Shown: one piece after another, positions 1 to 8,041 of the stretch
Layout: each line of letters opens with the position of its first letter
Position numbering within the stretch: position 1 is the first letter of the stretch
DNA from: Chitinophaga pinensis
GTDB taxonomy: Bacteria; Bacteroidota; Bacteroidia; UKL13-3
Assembly: GCA_943323675.2 (NCBI GenBank)
Contig: CALPIR020000048.1
Span: forward strand, 1-13,245
Length of the DNA: 13,245 nucleotides
Direction of reading: 5' to 3'
Notes under the pieces: model-generated
Told to the model about the DNA's origin: nothing
The model's input: only the letters and a program-made list of their open reading frames with translations
Databases searched by the model: none
Made by a program: the position numbers and the translations under genes

Positions 1-1
1 A

Positions 2-1441
2 AACGTAGGAACAAACCTACCAACCTTTACATCAGCAACCTTGGTAACCAATGATAGCATCTCGGTGGTGTTAACATCAAATGCAACATGTATTTCTACA
101 CCAAATGCAACAAGTGCAGCATCGGTAATGACGGTGAATGCAGTTCCAATAATTATTGCAAACACATCTGCCAGTCGTTGTGGAACAGGAACAGTAGTAT
201 TAGGAGCCACAGCAAGTGCAGGAACGATTAACTGGTATTCAGCATTAACAGGCGGAACATCATTAGATACCGGGTCGTTGTTTACCACACCAAGTATAGC
301 TGTAACTACTTCTTACTTTGTAGATGCAACAGCTAACGGTTGTACAACAGCATCTAGAATATCAATAGACGCTACCGTTAATGCTTTACCAATAGCAACA
401 GCAACAGCAGCAACAACTCCAACATTATGTGCAGGAGATAGCGTTGTAATTACTGCAAACACAGGCACAGGCTTAACTTACCAATGGTTAAACAATAACG
501 CACCAATTGTAACCGCAACTAGTATCTCATACATTGCAAATGCTGCAGGAAACTACCGTGTATTGGTAGGTAATGCTAGTGGATGTAAAGACACCTCAAC
601 AGCAGTAGCAGTAATAGTAAATCCAAAACCAATTACAGCATCTATAATTGGACGAAATTCTGTTCACTCTGATACTGTAGAGATTTATTCTGTAAATAAT
701 ACCATTGGTTCTTCATATATATGGACCGTTTTAGGAGGTATTAAATTAACTGGTGGAACAACCAACAGCATTACAGTTGATTGGGATGTAGCTTATACGA
801 GTGGTATGGTAAATGTGATAGAAACAAATACTTTTGGTTGTAAAGGCGATACCGTATTTAAACCAATAATTAGTATTGTACCAGTAGAGTTCTTAAGTTT
901 TGATGCAAAACGTGTAAACGAAAGAGTTAACCTAACATGGGTAACAGCATCAGAAATCAACAACAGTCATTTTGATGTAGAGCGTTCAATAGACAATAAC
1001 CGTTTTGAATTCATAGGAACAGTAAAAGGCAACGGAACCACATCATTAATGAACACATACAGGTTGGTAGATAACATCAAATCGTTAATTAACACCAATG
1101 TAACAACGGTTTACTACCGCTTAAAACAAGTTGATTACGATGGAGAGTTTGCTTATACAGATGTAAGAACGGTTGAGCTAAATAACCTTGATGCAGTTGA
1201 GCTTACTGTTTATCCAAATCCAAACTACGGGGTATTTAATTTATCTGTTAAATCAACAGAGAAATTAATCACTACGTTTACTATATATGATAACATTGGG
1301 GCTGAAGTTTGGAGTTACACAACGACTCTAGAACAAGGCTTAAATACTATTCCTGCTCAACTTCAATTGGCAAAAGGAATGTACAATGTGAGTATGCTAA
1401 ACAATAAAGGAATACAAACACAAAGATTTATTGTAAAATAA
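2..1441 (+). CDS. T9SS type A sorting domain protein with Ig-like repeats (5' partial)
   Basis: This is the C-terminal part of a large secreted or surface-anchored protein. The frame is open back to the window edge with no stop, and the first ATG/TTG codons fall inside a repeat, so the real start lies upstream. From N to C, seen directly, are: the end of one Ig-like repeat; a module containing 'INWYSALTGGTSL' that resembles the Ig-like domains of Bacteroidota adhesins; another Ig-like module around 'LTYQWLNNNAPI'; a PKD-like segment around 'SSYIWTVLGG'; a linker-type beta domain starting 'VPVEFLSFDAKR' with 'LTWVTASEINNSHFDVERS'; and a final domain with 'VYPNPNYGVFNLSV' ending in 'QRFIVK'. 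That last domain is the T9SS type A sorting signal, so the protein should cross the outer membrane and be released or anchored to surface lipopolysaccharide. Adhesin or matrix protein is an inference; no catalytic domain is visible in this part. Confidence 0.9.
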   Translation, partial: NVGTNLPTFTSATLVTNDSISVVLTSNATCISTPNATSAASVMTVNAVPIIIANTSASRCGTGTVVLGATASAGTINWYSALTGGTSLDTGSLFTTPSIAVTTSYFVDATANGCTTASRISIDATVNALPIATATAATTPTLCAGDSVVITANTGTGLTYQWLNNNAPIVTATSISYIANAAGNYRVLVGNASGCKDTSTAVAVIVNPKPITASIIGRNSVHSDTVEIYSVNNTIGSSYIWTVLGGIKLTGGTTNSITVDWDVAYTSGMVNVIETNTFGCKGDTVFKPIISIVPVEFLSFDAKRVNERVNLTWVTASEINNSHFDVERSIDNNRFEFIGTVKGNGTTSLMNTYRLVDNIKSLINTNVTTVYYRLKQVDYDGEFAYTDVRTVELNNLDAVELTVYPNPNYGVFNLSVKSTEKLITTFTIYDNIGAEVWSYTTTLEQGLNTIPAQLQLAKGMYNVSMLNNKGIQTQRFIVK

Positions 1442-1468
1442 CCGTTTATTTCTAAAGGGTTAAATACC

Positions 1469-1504
1469 AAAAAGCCGACCGATAATTTATCGGTCGGCTT
1501 TTTT
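1469..1504 (+). terminator. Intrinsic terminator after the Ig-like/T9SS gene
   Basis: A near-perfect inverted repeat lies 27 bases after the stop codon. The arms are 'ccgaccgataa' and 'ttatcggtcgg' around one central base, extended by an A-run on the left and a T-run on the right. The GC-rich stem followed by T's is the classic Rho-independent layout. The flanking A-run and T-run are complementary, so it could work in both directions, but only the plus-strand gene next to it needs it. Confidence 0.9.
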
Positions 1505-1603
1505 ATTGTCCTATACATGATTGTTTTATTCACCCAATAAAATTAAATCCGCTGTAAACGCTCATGTTACGTACTTTACTTGGGTAATTTTCAAGCATAA
1601 AAT

Positions 1604-1633
1604 TTTGTAAACTGAGGCTTTCTCTTATTTTTG
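1604..1633 (+). promoter_or_regulatory. Candidate Bacteroidota promoter for carB
   Basis: The box TATTTTTG at 1626-1633 is an exact match to the Bacteroidota -7 consensus TAnnTTTG. It is preceded by TTTG at 1604-1607 (-33 element) with an 18-base spacer, within the 17-23 range described for this phylum. Transcription would start near 1640, giving a leader of about 60 bases before the carB ATG. This is the best promoter match found in the window, judged by eye only. Confidence 0.55.
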
Positions 1634-1700
1634 TCCAATTTTTAGCTATACCATTAAGGGGTTAAAAATTACACAAAGTCAAATTAACAACCTCAGCACC

Positions 1701-4520
1701 ATGCCAAAAGACCAAAGCATCAAATCAGTATTAATTATAGGTAGCGGACCCATAATTATCGGACAAGCTTGCGAATTCGATTATTCAGGTAGTCAGGCAG
1801 CACGTTCATTAAAGGAAGAAGGGATTGAAGTCTCATTGATCAATTCCAATCCTGCAACTATTATGACAGATCCGGTTACAGCAGACCACGTATACTTATG
1901 GCCGCTTGATTCTGCTAGTATTGAAAAGATATTACAAGAAAGACAAATTGATGCTGTGCTTCCCACAATGGGTGGTCAAACAGCCTTAAACTTGGCAATA
2001 GAGTGTGAAGAGTTGGGTATTTGGGAAAAATACGGAGTACGGATGATTGGTGTTGACACCAAGGCCATTGAAACCACAGAAAACCGCGAAGCTTTCCGCC
2101 AAAAGATGATTGAGATTGGTGTAGGAGTTGCCCCATCACGTACTGCTAACTCTTTTTTAGAGGGAAAGGAAATTGCACAAGAAATAGGTTTTCCATTGGT
2201 AATTCGTCCTTCGTATACTTTAGGTGGAACTGGTGGTGGTTTTGTATGGAAAAAAGAAGAGTTAGATGCTGCTTTACAGCGAGGCTTATCGGCATCTCCA
2301 ACTCATGAGGTGCTAGTAGAAAAAGCGGTGTTTGGCTGGAAGGAATATGAACTTGAATTATTACGAGACAAAAACGATAACGTAGCGGTAATTTGTGTTA
2401 TAGAGAATTTCGACCCAATGGGAATTCATACAGGAGATTCAATTACTGTTGCACCTGCCATGACATTAAGCGATAGTTGTTATCAAAAAATGCGCGATAT
2501 GGCCATTTTAATGATGCGTAGCATTGGTAACTTTAATGGCGGTTGTAATGTTCAATTCTCTGTAAATCCAGAAGATGAAAGCATCATTGCCATCGAAATC
2601 AATCCACGTGTATCGCGTTCATCTGCATTGGCCTCTAAAGCAACAGGCTATCCAATTGCAAAAATTGCATCAAAGCTAGCCATAGGATATACCTTAGATG
2701 AGTTAAAAAATCCTGTTACCAAAACCACTTCGGCTTATTTTGAGCCTGCATTAGACTATGTAATTGTAAAAATACCGCGCTTTAATTTTGATAAATTTAA
2801 AGGAGCTGATACCACTTTAGGCTTACAAATGAAATCGGTAGGCGAGGTTATGGGTATTGGTCGTACATTTATTGAGGCCCTACAAAAAGCATGTCAATCT
2901 TTAGAGATTAAGCGCAATGGTTTAGGTGCCGATGGTTATCAAAGCCGCAACCTAGAAGAAATTGTAGATAAATTAAAGAACCCCAGTTGGGATAGGTTAT
3001 TTGCTGTTAAAGATGCCTTGAGTTTAGGTGTACCGATTTCATCGGTTGAAAAAATTACCAGAATAGACCGTTGGTTTTTGACACAAATAAACGACATGGT
3101 TCGCGTTGAGAGCGACACGCGTAGGTTTAACTTAAAAAACATGCCACGTGAGCTGATGTTGGAGTTAAAGCAAAAGGGTTACAGCGATGTACAAATTGCT
3201 TGGCTTTTAGGTGCTGATACAACAGAAGATGAAGTACGTGCCTTGCGTAAAGAAATGGGAATTATCCGTACCTATAAAACGGTTGATACCTGTGCAGCAG
3301 AGTTTCCTTCGCCTACTAACTATTTTTATTCAACCTATGATGGTGAGAATGAAAGTAAAGTAAGTGATAGAAAGAAAATTATTGTTTTAGGCTCAGGCCC
3401 TAATCGAATTGGACAAGGTATTGAGTTTGATTACAGTTGTGTACATGGTTTATTGGCAGCTAAAGAGTGTGGCTATGAGGCCATCATGCTTAACTGCAAC
3501 CCCGAAACCGTATCAACTGATTTTGATATGGCAGACAAGTTATACTTTGAGCCAGTATTCTGGGAGCATTTATTAGACATTATAGAGCACGAAAAGCCAG
3601 AGGGCGTAATTGTACAGCTTGGCGGGCAAACAGCGCTTAAACTAGCCAAAAAGCTCAAAGAAAAGGGTATAAAAATTATAGGAACTGATTACGAAAGCAT
3701 GGATCTGTCTGAAGACCGGGGGTCTTTCTCTGATTTGTTAAAAGAATTGGATATACCTTATCCGCAATATGGTGTGGCAGAAGATGCCGATGAAGCAATT
3801 GCTGTAGCCAAACACGTAGGTTATCCTGTTTTGGTTCGCCCAAGTTATGTATTAGGTGGCCAAGGCATGAAGATTGTGATTAATGATGAGGACTTGGAAA
3901 ATGCAGTAATCAGCTTGTTGGGTGATTTACCTGGAAATCGGGTATTAATCGATCATTTCTTGGATAGAGCTGAGGAAGCTGAAGTGGATGTAATATGTGA
4001 TGGAGAAGATGTACACATTATTGGTATGATGGAGCACATTGAACCTGCAGGTATACACTCAGGAGACTCGAACGCAGTATTGCCTCCGTTTAGCTTAAGC
4101 GAAACCGTTAAACAACAAATGGAAGTATACGCCATACAATTGGCCAAAAGCATGAAAATTATTGGCTTACTTAACATACAGTTTGCCATTAAAAACGAAA
4201 AGGTTTTTGTAATTGAGGCCAATCCTCGTGCTTCGCGTACCGTACCTTTTATTGCTAAAGCGTACCAAATACCTTACATAAATATTGCTACTAAAGTAAT
4301 GTTGGGTGCAAAAAAATTGAAAGACTTTACCTTCGAGCGTAAACTAGAAGGATATGCGATTAAAGAACCTGTGTTTTCTTTTAACAAGTTTGAAGGGGTG
4401 AATAAAGAATTAGGCCCTGAGATGAAATCAACGGGTGAAGCCATTCGTTTTATTAAGGATTTAAACGATCCAGTTTTTCGTCAATGGATTAAAGAAAAAA
4501 GCATGTATTTAAGTAAGTAA
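1701..4520 (+). CDS. carB: Carbamoyl phosphate synthetase large subunit, lacking the allosteric domain
   Basis: With the small subunit CarA, this cytoplasmic enzyme makes carbamoyl phosphate from bicarbonate, ammonia (from glutamine) and two ATP, for pyrimidine and arginine synthesis. The 939 residues align essentially collinearly with the enterobacterial enzyme. The N-terminal carboxyphosphate half has the ATP-grasp residues R129, R169, G175-G176, E215, E299 and N301 at the same numbering. An oligomerisation region follows, with 'TVDTCAAEF' near residue 527. The carbamoyl phosphate half starts near residue 557 ('LGSGPNRIGQGIEFDYS'), with R673, 'VRPSYVLGG' and 'IEANPRASRTVPF'. The protein ends about where the roughly 135-residue C-terminal MGS-like allosteric domain of the 1073-residue E. 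coli enzyme would begin, so UMP/ornithine control of the usual kind is not expected. The start ATG gives the expected 'MPKxxxIKSVLIIGSGP' N-terminus. No carA lies in the window; the gene has its own promoter and terminator. Confidence 0.97.
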   Translation: MPKDQSIKSVLIIGSGPIIIGQACEFDYSGSQAARSLKEEGIEVSLINSNPATIMTDPVTADHVYLWPLDSASIEKILQERQIDAVLPTMGGQTALNLAIECEELGIWEKYGVRMIGVDTKAIETTENREAFRQKMIEIGVGVAPSRTANSFLEGKEIAQEIGFPLVIRPSYTLGGTGGGFVWKKEELDAALQRGLSASPTHEVLVEKAVFGWKEYELELLRDKNDNVAVICVIENFDPMGIHTGDSITVAPAMTLSDSCYQKMRDMAILMMRSIGNFNGGCNVQFSVNPEDESIIAIEINPRVSRSSALASKATGYPIAKIASKLAIGYTLDELKNPVTKTTSAYFEPALDYVIVKIPRFNFDKFKGADTTLGLQMKSVGEVMGIGRTFIEALQKACQSLEIKRNGLGADGYQSRNLEEIVDKLKNPSWDRLFAVKDALSLGVPISSVEKITRIDRWFLTQINDMVRVESDTRRFNLKNMPRELMLELKQKGYSDVQIAWLLGADTTEDEVRALRKEMGIIRTYKTVDTCAAEFPSPTNYFYSTYDGENESKVSDRKKIIVLGSGPNRIGQGIEFDYSCVHGLLAAKECGYEAIMLNCNPETVSTDFDMADKLYFEPVFWEHLLDIIEHEKPEGVIVQLGGQTALKLAKKLKEKGIKIIGTDYESMDLSEDRGSFSDLLKELDIPYPQYGVAEDADEAIAVAKHVGYPVLVRPSYVLGGQGMKIVINDEDLENAVISLLGDLPGNRVLIDHFLDRAEEAEVDVICDGEDVHIIGMMEHIEPAGIHSGDSNAVLPPFSLSETVKQQMEVYAIQLAKSMKIIGLLNIQFAIKNEKVFVIEANPRASRTVPFIAKAYQIPYINIATKVMLGAKKLKDFTFERKLEGYAIKEPVFSFNKFEGVNKELGPEMKSTGEAIRFIKDLNDPVFRQWIKEKSMYLSK

Positions 4521-4541
4521 TTTGCTTTTGACCATAAAAAC

Positions 4542-4580
4542 AAAACCCGCTCCGAATGTAAGTTTGGAGCGGGTTTTTTT
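4542..4580 (+). terminator. Intrinsic terminator after carB
   Basis: Arms 'aacccgctcc' and 'ggagcgggtt' enclose a 12-base loop that can pair further using a G-T pair, followed by seven T's. It begins 21 bases after the carB stop. Its closeness supports the short CarB end being natural, and it isolates carB from the lipoprotein genes downstream. Confidence 0.92.
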
Positions 4581-4718
4581 ATTGCATCGAATTAATCTAT
4601 TTATTCTGAGGACAACAATTCTAGTTTGCAGGTTATGCAAATAAACCAAACAAAGTAAGCATTATATGCAAAAATTAAACACCGCATTTGTATTATTTAC
4701 AAAGGGCTTATAATTGCA

Positions 4719-4732
4719 TACGTTTACGTTTG
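4719..4732 (+). promoter_or_regulatory. Possible -7 promoter box before the lipoprotein pair
   Basis: TACGTTTG at 4725-4732 matches TAnnTTTG exactly, and TACGTTTA at 4719-4726 overlaps it with one mismatch, as part of a tandem ACGTTT repeat. No TTG -33 element lies at the expected distance. The box is only 9 bases before the ATG at 4742, which would leave a very short leader. Weak support. Confidence 0.25.
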
Positions 4733-4741
4733 TTAAAAATA

Positions 4742-5479
4742 ATGAACATGAAAACAAAGGCATTACTATTTATTCTTTCGGGTTTGCTAATTATGGCTAT
4801 TGCTTGTAAAAAAGAAGAAGCAACAACAAGTGGATCAATACAAACGTGCACTCTTAACAAAATTTCATATTGGAATGGCATGATGTCTGTTGATATAATT
4901 ACCGACTCGGCCGGTAACGTTACTAAGTACTATGCATATGATTTAGTTAAAAGTGGAGATAGTGTATTGTTCAAGTTTTTAAATCAAGGTACAGTATGGT
5001 ATATTTTGTATGATAATGTAAAAAGACCGATTAAATACGAATCTGCTGAAGGATTTGTATATGAGCTAACTTATAACAATTCGAAAGAACAACCATCAAG
5101 AATTTTTTATAAAAGTGCCTTCGATTCTTCGGAATCTACAATGCAATTAACTTATACCAATAACAACATAAGCCAAATTAAATGGATTAATGATGGTGAG
5201 GAATTAAATCTTGCTGTTGATTATCATTTAAACAGAACAAATAAATTGGCCAATAAGCTTAAATTACTCGTGCCAGGTTGGAAAATGGATATGCAAATAC
5301 CTTACAATTTTGCTTTAATGTTTAGTGCTAATTTAGCAAAGTCAATTACTTTAATAGGTACAACCGAAGCCCTAAATTACAATTATGATTTTGATAATAA
5401 TAATAATATAATCAAAGAAGAATTAATATTTGGAGGATCGGATACTTTAGCTACATATTATGGTTACACATGTAAGTAA
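4742..5479 (+). CDS. Exported lipoprotein, DUF4595-like (unknown function)
   Basis: No specific function is recognised. The frame is open back to a TTG at 4688, but the ATG at 4742 (or 4748) is chosen because it places a clean lipoprotein signal right at the start: 'MNMKTKALLFILSGLLIMAIAC', with the lipidated cysteine near residue 22. After the cysteine come K-K-E-E, which resembles the K-(D/E)2 lipoprotein export signal described in Bacteroidota and suggests surface display (inference). The rest is beta-rich with alternating aromatic and polar residues, such as 'GNVTKYYAYDLV', 'FVYELTYNN', 'MQLTYTNNNISQIKW' and 'LNYNYDFDNNNNIIKE'. This YD-repeat-like style is typical of DUF4595 and related Bacteroidota lipoproteins. 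The last 20 bases overlap the next gene, which implies co-transcription and translational coupling. Confidence 0.8.
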   Translation: MNMKTKALLFILSGLLIMAIACKKEEATTSGSIQTCTLNKISYWNGMMSVDIITDSAGNVTKYYAYDLVKSGDSVLFKFLNQGTVWYILYDNVKRPIKYESAEGFVYELTYNNSKEQPSRIFYKSAFDSSESTMQLTYTNNNISQIKWINDGEELNLAVDYHLNRTNKLANKLKLLVPGWKMDMQIPYNFALMFSANLAKSITLIGTTEALNYNYDFDNNNNIIKEELIFGGSDTLATYYGYTCK

Positions 5480-5972
5480 AATTACTGGAGTCTTCCTGTT
5501 GTTATTAATTAATTTAGCTACATCTTGTAACAAAAACAAGCTGGTTTCTTATACACCATCAAATGCAAGTAAGCAATCTGTTGCTTCGGCTGAAATTAAT
5601 AAAGTTGATGTTGTTGATTTAATATTAATAGATACAATTAATCGCATCGATTCTCCGATTACTAACGATTCAGAAAAAAATAAAGCCATCTTAAAAAAAT
5701 ACTCGTTTGGCGATGAAACAGTTGATAGCAAACAACGGGAAAGAAAAAATCAAGAATCAGGTACTAAAAATCACAAAAAAAGAAAACACACGGTTTTAAT
5801 TACCGGGATTGGATTGTTTGCCATTGGTCTTTTATGGCTAATACTTGCAGGTAGCGGAAGTGACTTATATTTTACAGATTCAATTTTTACAGGTTGTATT
5901 GGTGTGCTTATTTCATTTATGTTAACTTTTATCGGTTTCGTGACAATTATTGTTGGATTGTTTACAACATAG
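5460..5972 (+). CDS. Small lipoprotein with two C-terminal membrane helices (unknown function)
   Basis: No known function is recognised. The ATG lies inside the end of the preceding gene (20-base overlap) and gives 'MVTHVSKITGVFLLLLINLA' followed by T-S-C, a lipoprotein signal with the cysteine at residue 23. Residues 24-110 are polar, charged and probably disordered, ending in a basic run around 'NHKKRKH'. Two hydrophobic helices follow at about 111-130 ('ITGIGLFAIGLLWLILAG') and 143-167. Lipidation followed by two transmembrane helices suggests it stays in the inner membrane rather than moving to the outer membrane. Bacteroidota genomes carry many short lipoproteins of this general build. 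The alternative is that the N-terminal helix is an uncleaved anchor, giving three membrane segments. Confidence 0.75.
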   Translation: MVTHVSKITGVFLLLLINLATSCNKNKLVSYTPSNASKQSVASAEINKVDVVDLILIDTINRIDSPITNDSEKNKAILKKYSFGDETVDSKQRERKNQESGTKNHKKRKHTVLITGIGLFAIGLLWLILAGSGSDLYFTDSIFTGCIGVLISFMLTFIGFVTIIVGLFTT

Positions 5973-6136
5973 CTTATTAAAAGCTATTATCATAATAGTT
6001 AAGATTGTTAAATTTGCTTCTCCAACATCACCACAACCACCTGAAAAATAACCAACATGTGCGTTTGTCTAATTTCTACTTAAAGTGTTTTTTCAGTTAT
6101 AACGGGCTTCAACCATAATTCTATTTTTTTAAATGA

Positions 6137-6817
6137 TCACCTGTTATTAAACTCAATAAAGTAACCTACCTGAAAAAAATCTCTGCCTGTTTCGTCATTA
6201 ATTTTATAATCAAATTGGTGCAAGTACCCCGCTTGTATACTTGTTGTTTTGGTAGGCTTGTAAGTTAACGAAGCTAAAAATCTGTTTCGCTCAAAATAGG
6301 GTTCGTTGTTGGTAAAAAACACTTCATTACTTAACCCCAATAAAAAGGGTTTATAGCCAATATGTGCTTTGCCAAAACTATACGACAACCCAAGGCGGTA
6401 CCTAAAACGGTTGCGGTAACCCGAGGTTGTAAATCGCATTTCTGCACGATAACGCTGCTCCACTTTAATTTTACCAAACATTTGCGTTAAAATTACCTGT
6501 GGCCACAACCTAAATTCATTATTATTTTTTGGTAATAGAAAGTCGCCCCCTTCTTTATATGTTTGATAACTTCCACCGCCAAGCCCCACTTTTAAATCAG
6601 TGTTAACTTTATACATCAGCCCCGCCTTGTACTCGTAATAATGAAAATGATTGTAAAGCTTGAGTGAACGCAATTGTGCCTCGCCAAAAAAGTTAAGCTT
6701 TGTATTGTGGTTATATTGCAGGTTTATGATGTTCCATGAACCCAAGCCTGTTGTTTGCGAAAAGGTGTTTTTTGTAAAACAAAAAAATAGGAGTGTACCT
6801 ATACAAAGTTGTTTCAT
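6137..6817 (-). CDS. DUF2490 family outer-membrane beta-barrel protein
   Basis: This is a 226-residue protein with a signal peptide ('MKQLCIGTLLFFCFTKNTFS', probably cut before Q21). The mature part is a string of amphipathic, aromatic-rich strands with turns: 'LGSWNIINLQYNHNTKLNFF', 'HYYEYKAGLMYKV', 'KIKVEQRYRAEMRF', 'NRFRYRLGLSYSF', 'TTSIQAGYLHQFDY' and 'FFQVGYFIEFNNR'. This order, with the W near the mature N-terminus, 'EQRYR', 'RFRYRLG' and the 'GYLHQFDY' strand, is typical of DUF2490, a Bacteroidota/Proteobacteria family predicted to form a small barrel in the outer membrane. Its substrate or role is not known. The stop is TGA at 6137-6139. It may be transcribed with the DUF6629 gene, which ends 98 bases upstream on the same strand; no clear promoter box was seen in that gap. 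Confidence 0.88.
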   Translation of the reverse strand: MKQLCIGTLLFFCFTKNTFSQTTGLGSWNIINLQYNHNTKLNFFGEAQLRSLKLYNHFHYYEYKAGLMYKVNTDLKVGLGGGSYQTYKEGGDFLLPKNNNEFRLWPQVILTQMFGKIKVEQRYRAEMRFTTSGYRNRFRYRLGLSYSFGKAHIGYKPFLLGLSNEVFFTNNEPYFERNRFLASLTYKPTKTTSIQAGYLHQFDYKINDETGRDFFQVGYFIEFNNR

Positions 6818-6915
6818 TTAATGGTTTTGGGTTGGCTGTTAATAGCAAATGACTAAGGTTGTTAGCACATATAAGTTTTGCACTTTTCCTGTTTTATTAA
6901 CTGTTGTGTTTGATA

Positions 6916-7593
6916 TCACATCATCACTGGTTTTTTTATAACGCCATGAGAATTTTTAAGCTCATATAGAATCGCGTATACTGCTATACTAATTATGGAT
7001 GCAAAAAAACACCAAACCGATACAATATAGTCGTTATAAAACATGGTTGTAATTATATATGAGATAAAAATCGCTGTGCCTAACATCCACATTCTATTAA
7101 TTCGTGAAAAGAATGGCGGAAAAACGGTAGCGATAATGTAAAGTAACCCACAGTAGCGGCTAATTGAGTCAGGGTAATTTTGCCCATATGCAATATGATA
7201 CCCTATTATTTTTGCTTCAACCGGAAAGGTTAATAGGCAATAAGCAAGATAACTTGACACAATCGCACCGATGCCAACCAATATCTTTTCTACTTTTCTT
7301 TGCTTATCTTTTGGTTCAAGTTTTAGAATGGAATATGGAACCCAAATGGGCCAAACAACTTGAGCAAAAAATAAAAAAACATAAGTAGTGACCTGTTGCA
7401 AAAAAGCATAATCTGTATTCGTAAGAGATAGCCATAATAAGCCTTCAGTTATTTGTTGAACTGCAAAAACCAAAGGGATGCTTGCAAAATAAATGTGTGA
7501 TTGCGATTGTGGTTTTGCTTTCTTAATTGATGCAACATATATGCTGGATAGCACAACACCTGCACCGAAACTTGCACTGGCTGAGAAACACAT
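6916..7593 (-). CDS. DUF6629 family polytopic membrane protein
   Basis: The reading frame extends to 7683, but the start is placed at the ATG at 7591-7593 because family members begin with the conserved 'MCFSASASFGAGVVLSSIY'. The 30 residues before it look non-coding and contain a candidate promoter. This gives 225 residues with about seven hydrophobic helices and family landmarks: 'PLVFAVQQITEGLLWLSL', 'FLFFAQVVWPIWVPYSIL', 'EAKIIGYHIAYGQNYP', 'YIIATVFPPFFS' and 'SVWCFFASIISI'. It is an inner-membrane protein. The family is widespread in Bacteroidota and other bacteria but has no assigned biochemical function that I can state. The near-invariant Met-Cys start and buried Trp, Gln and Glu residues suggest a functional core rather than a simple anchor (inference). 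Confidence 0.85.
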   Translation of the reverse strand: MCFSASASFGAGVVLSSIYVASIKKAKPQSQSHIYFASIPLVFAVQQITEGLLWLSLTNTDYAFLQQVTTYVFLFFAQVVWPIWVPYSILKLEPKDKQRKVEKILVGIGAIVSSYLAYCLLTFPVEAKIIGYHIAYGQNYPDSISRYCGLLYIIATVFPPFFSRINRMWMLGTAIFISYIITTMFYNDYIVSVWCFFASIISIAVYAILYELKNSHGVIKKPVMM

Positions 7594-7680
7594 AAGCGTT
7601 TGTTTTTTAATGAAGCGAAATTGATTATACCGTTGGATTATTAGCTTTAAAAGCAAACGGAAAGGTTGATATATCCATAT

Positions 7681-7688
7681 CAAATATA
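7681..7688 (-). promoter_or_regulatory. Candidate -7 promoter box for the DUF6629 gene
   Basis: Read on the minus strand this is TATATTTG, an exact match to TAnnTTTG. It sits 87 bases upstream of the chosen start at 7593 and supports that start over the longer frame beginning at 7683. No TTG element is found at the usual -33 distance, so this is half a promoter at best. Confidence 0.35.
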
Positions 7689-8041
7689 GCTAAATGTTAT
7701 TAACTAATGTTCATGATTTAAATACAAATTTGTTGCGGCAAATAACCTGAACAAAACTAATTTTCTGATAGCAAACGTAATCTTGTTAAAAACTTTTTTT
7801 CTAGATAGGGTTACCAGCAAGGGGGTAAAAAACAAGGAGCTGTAGCTTCTAAAGGTGTTTATTTGGCAAGATGGCAACAATTTTTCAATCGAGTATTAAG
7901 CAAGTTTGTGAAGCCGACAGATAGGATTTTAATTGATTCTATTAAATTAACATGGCATTTAAGGCATGTATATACAGGTAATCAGGAATTTGATTTAAAA
8001 ACAACAGGGTTGTTAACGCTTAATTTTTCTAGGAGATTTAT
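7689..8041. other. Mostly non-coding gap with one doubtful small ORF
   Basis: About 350 bases lie between the DUF6629 promoter region and the 3' end of the HupE-like gene. The plus strand has an open frame from about 7809 to a TAA at 8043-8045, overlapping the HupE stop. It encodes 60 residues from a TTG at 7863 ('ARWQQFFNRVLSK...FSRRFI') and lacks an ATG, a ribosome binding site and a recognisable domain. It could be a decayed remnant of a once longer gene or chance. No terminator hairpin is visible for the minus-strand cluster that ends at 8042. Confidence 0.4.

Noticed and set aside
1915..4222. Several antisense open frames inside carB (60-90 residues)
   Set aside because: They lie opposite strongly conserved carB codons, have no domain or start signal, and are shadows of it.
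4688..4741. N-terminal extension of the first lipoprotein from a TTG
   Set aside because: It would put 18 residues with several arginines before a complete lipoprotein signal peptide; ATG 4742 or 4748 fits better.
5984..5998. Palindrome CTATTAT-C-ATAATAG considered as a terminator after the second lipoprotein gene
   Set aside because: The stem is almost all A-T, the loop is a single base and no T-run follows.
6009..6016. TAAATTTG, an exact plus-strand match to the -7 promoter consensus
   Set aside because: No TTG lies at the right distance and no plus-strand gene follows; chance matches are expected in AT-rich DNA.
7594..7683. N-terminal extension of the DUF6629 protein
   Set aside because: The family starts at 'MCFSA', and the extension overlaps a promoter-like TATATTTG box.
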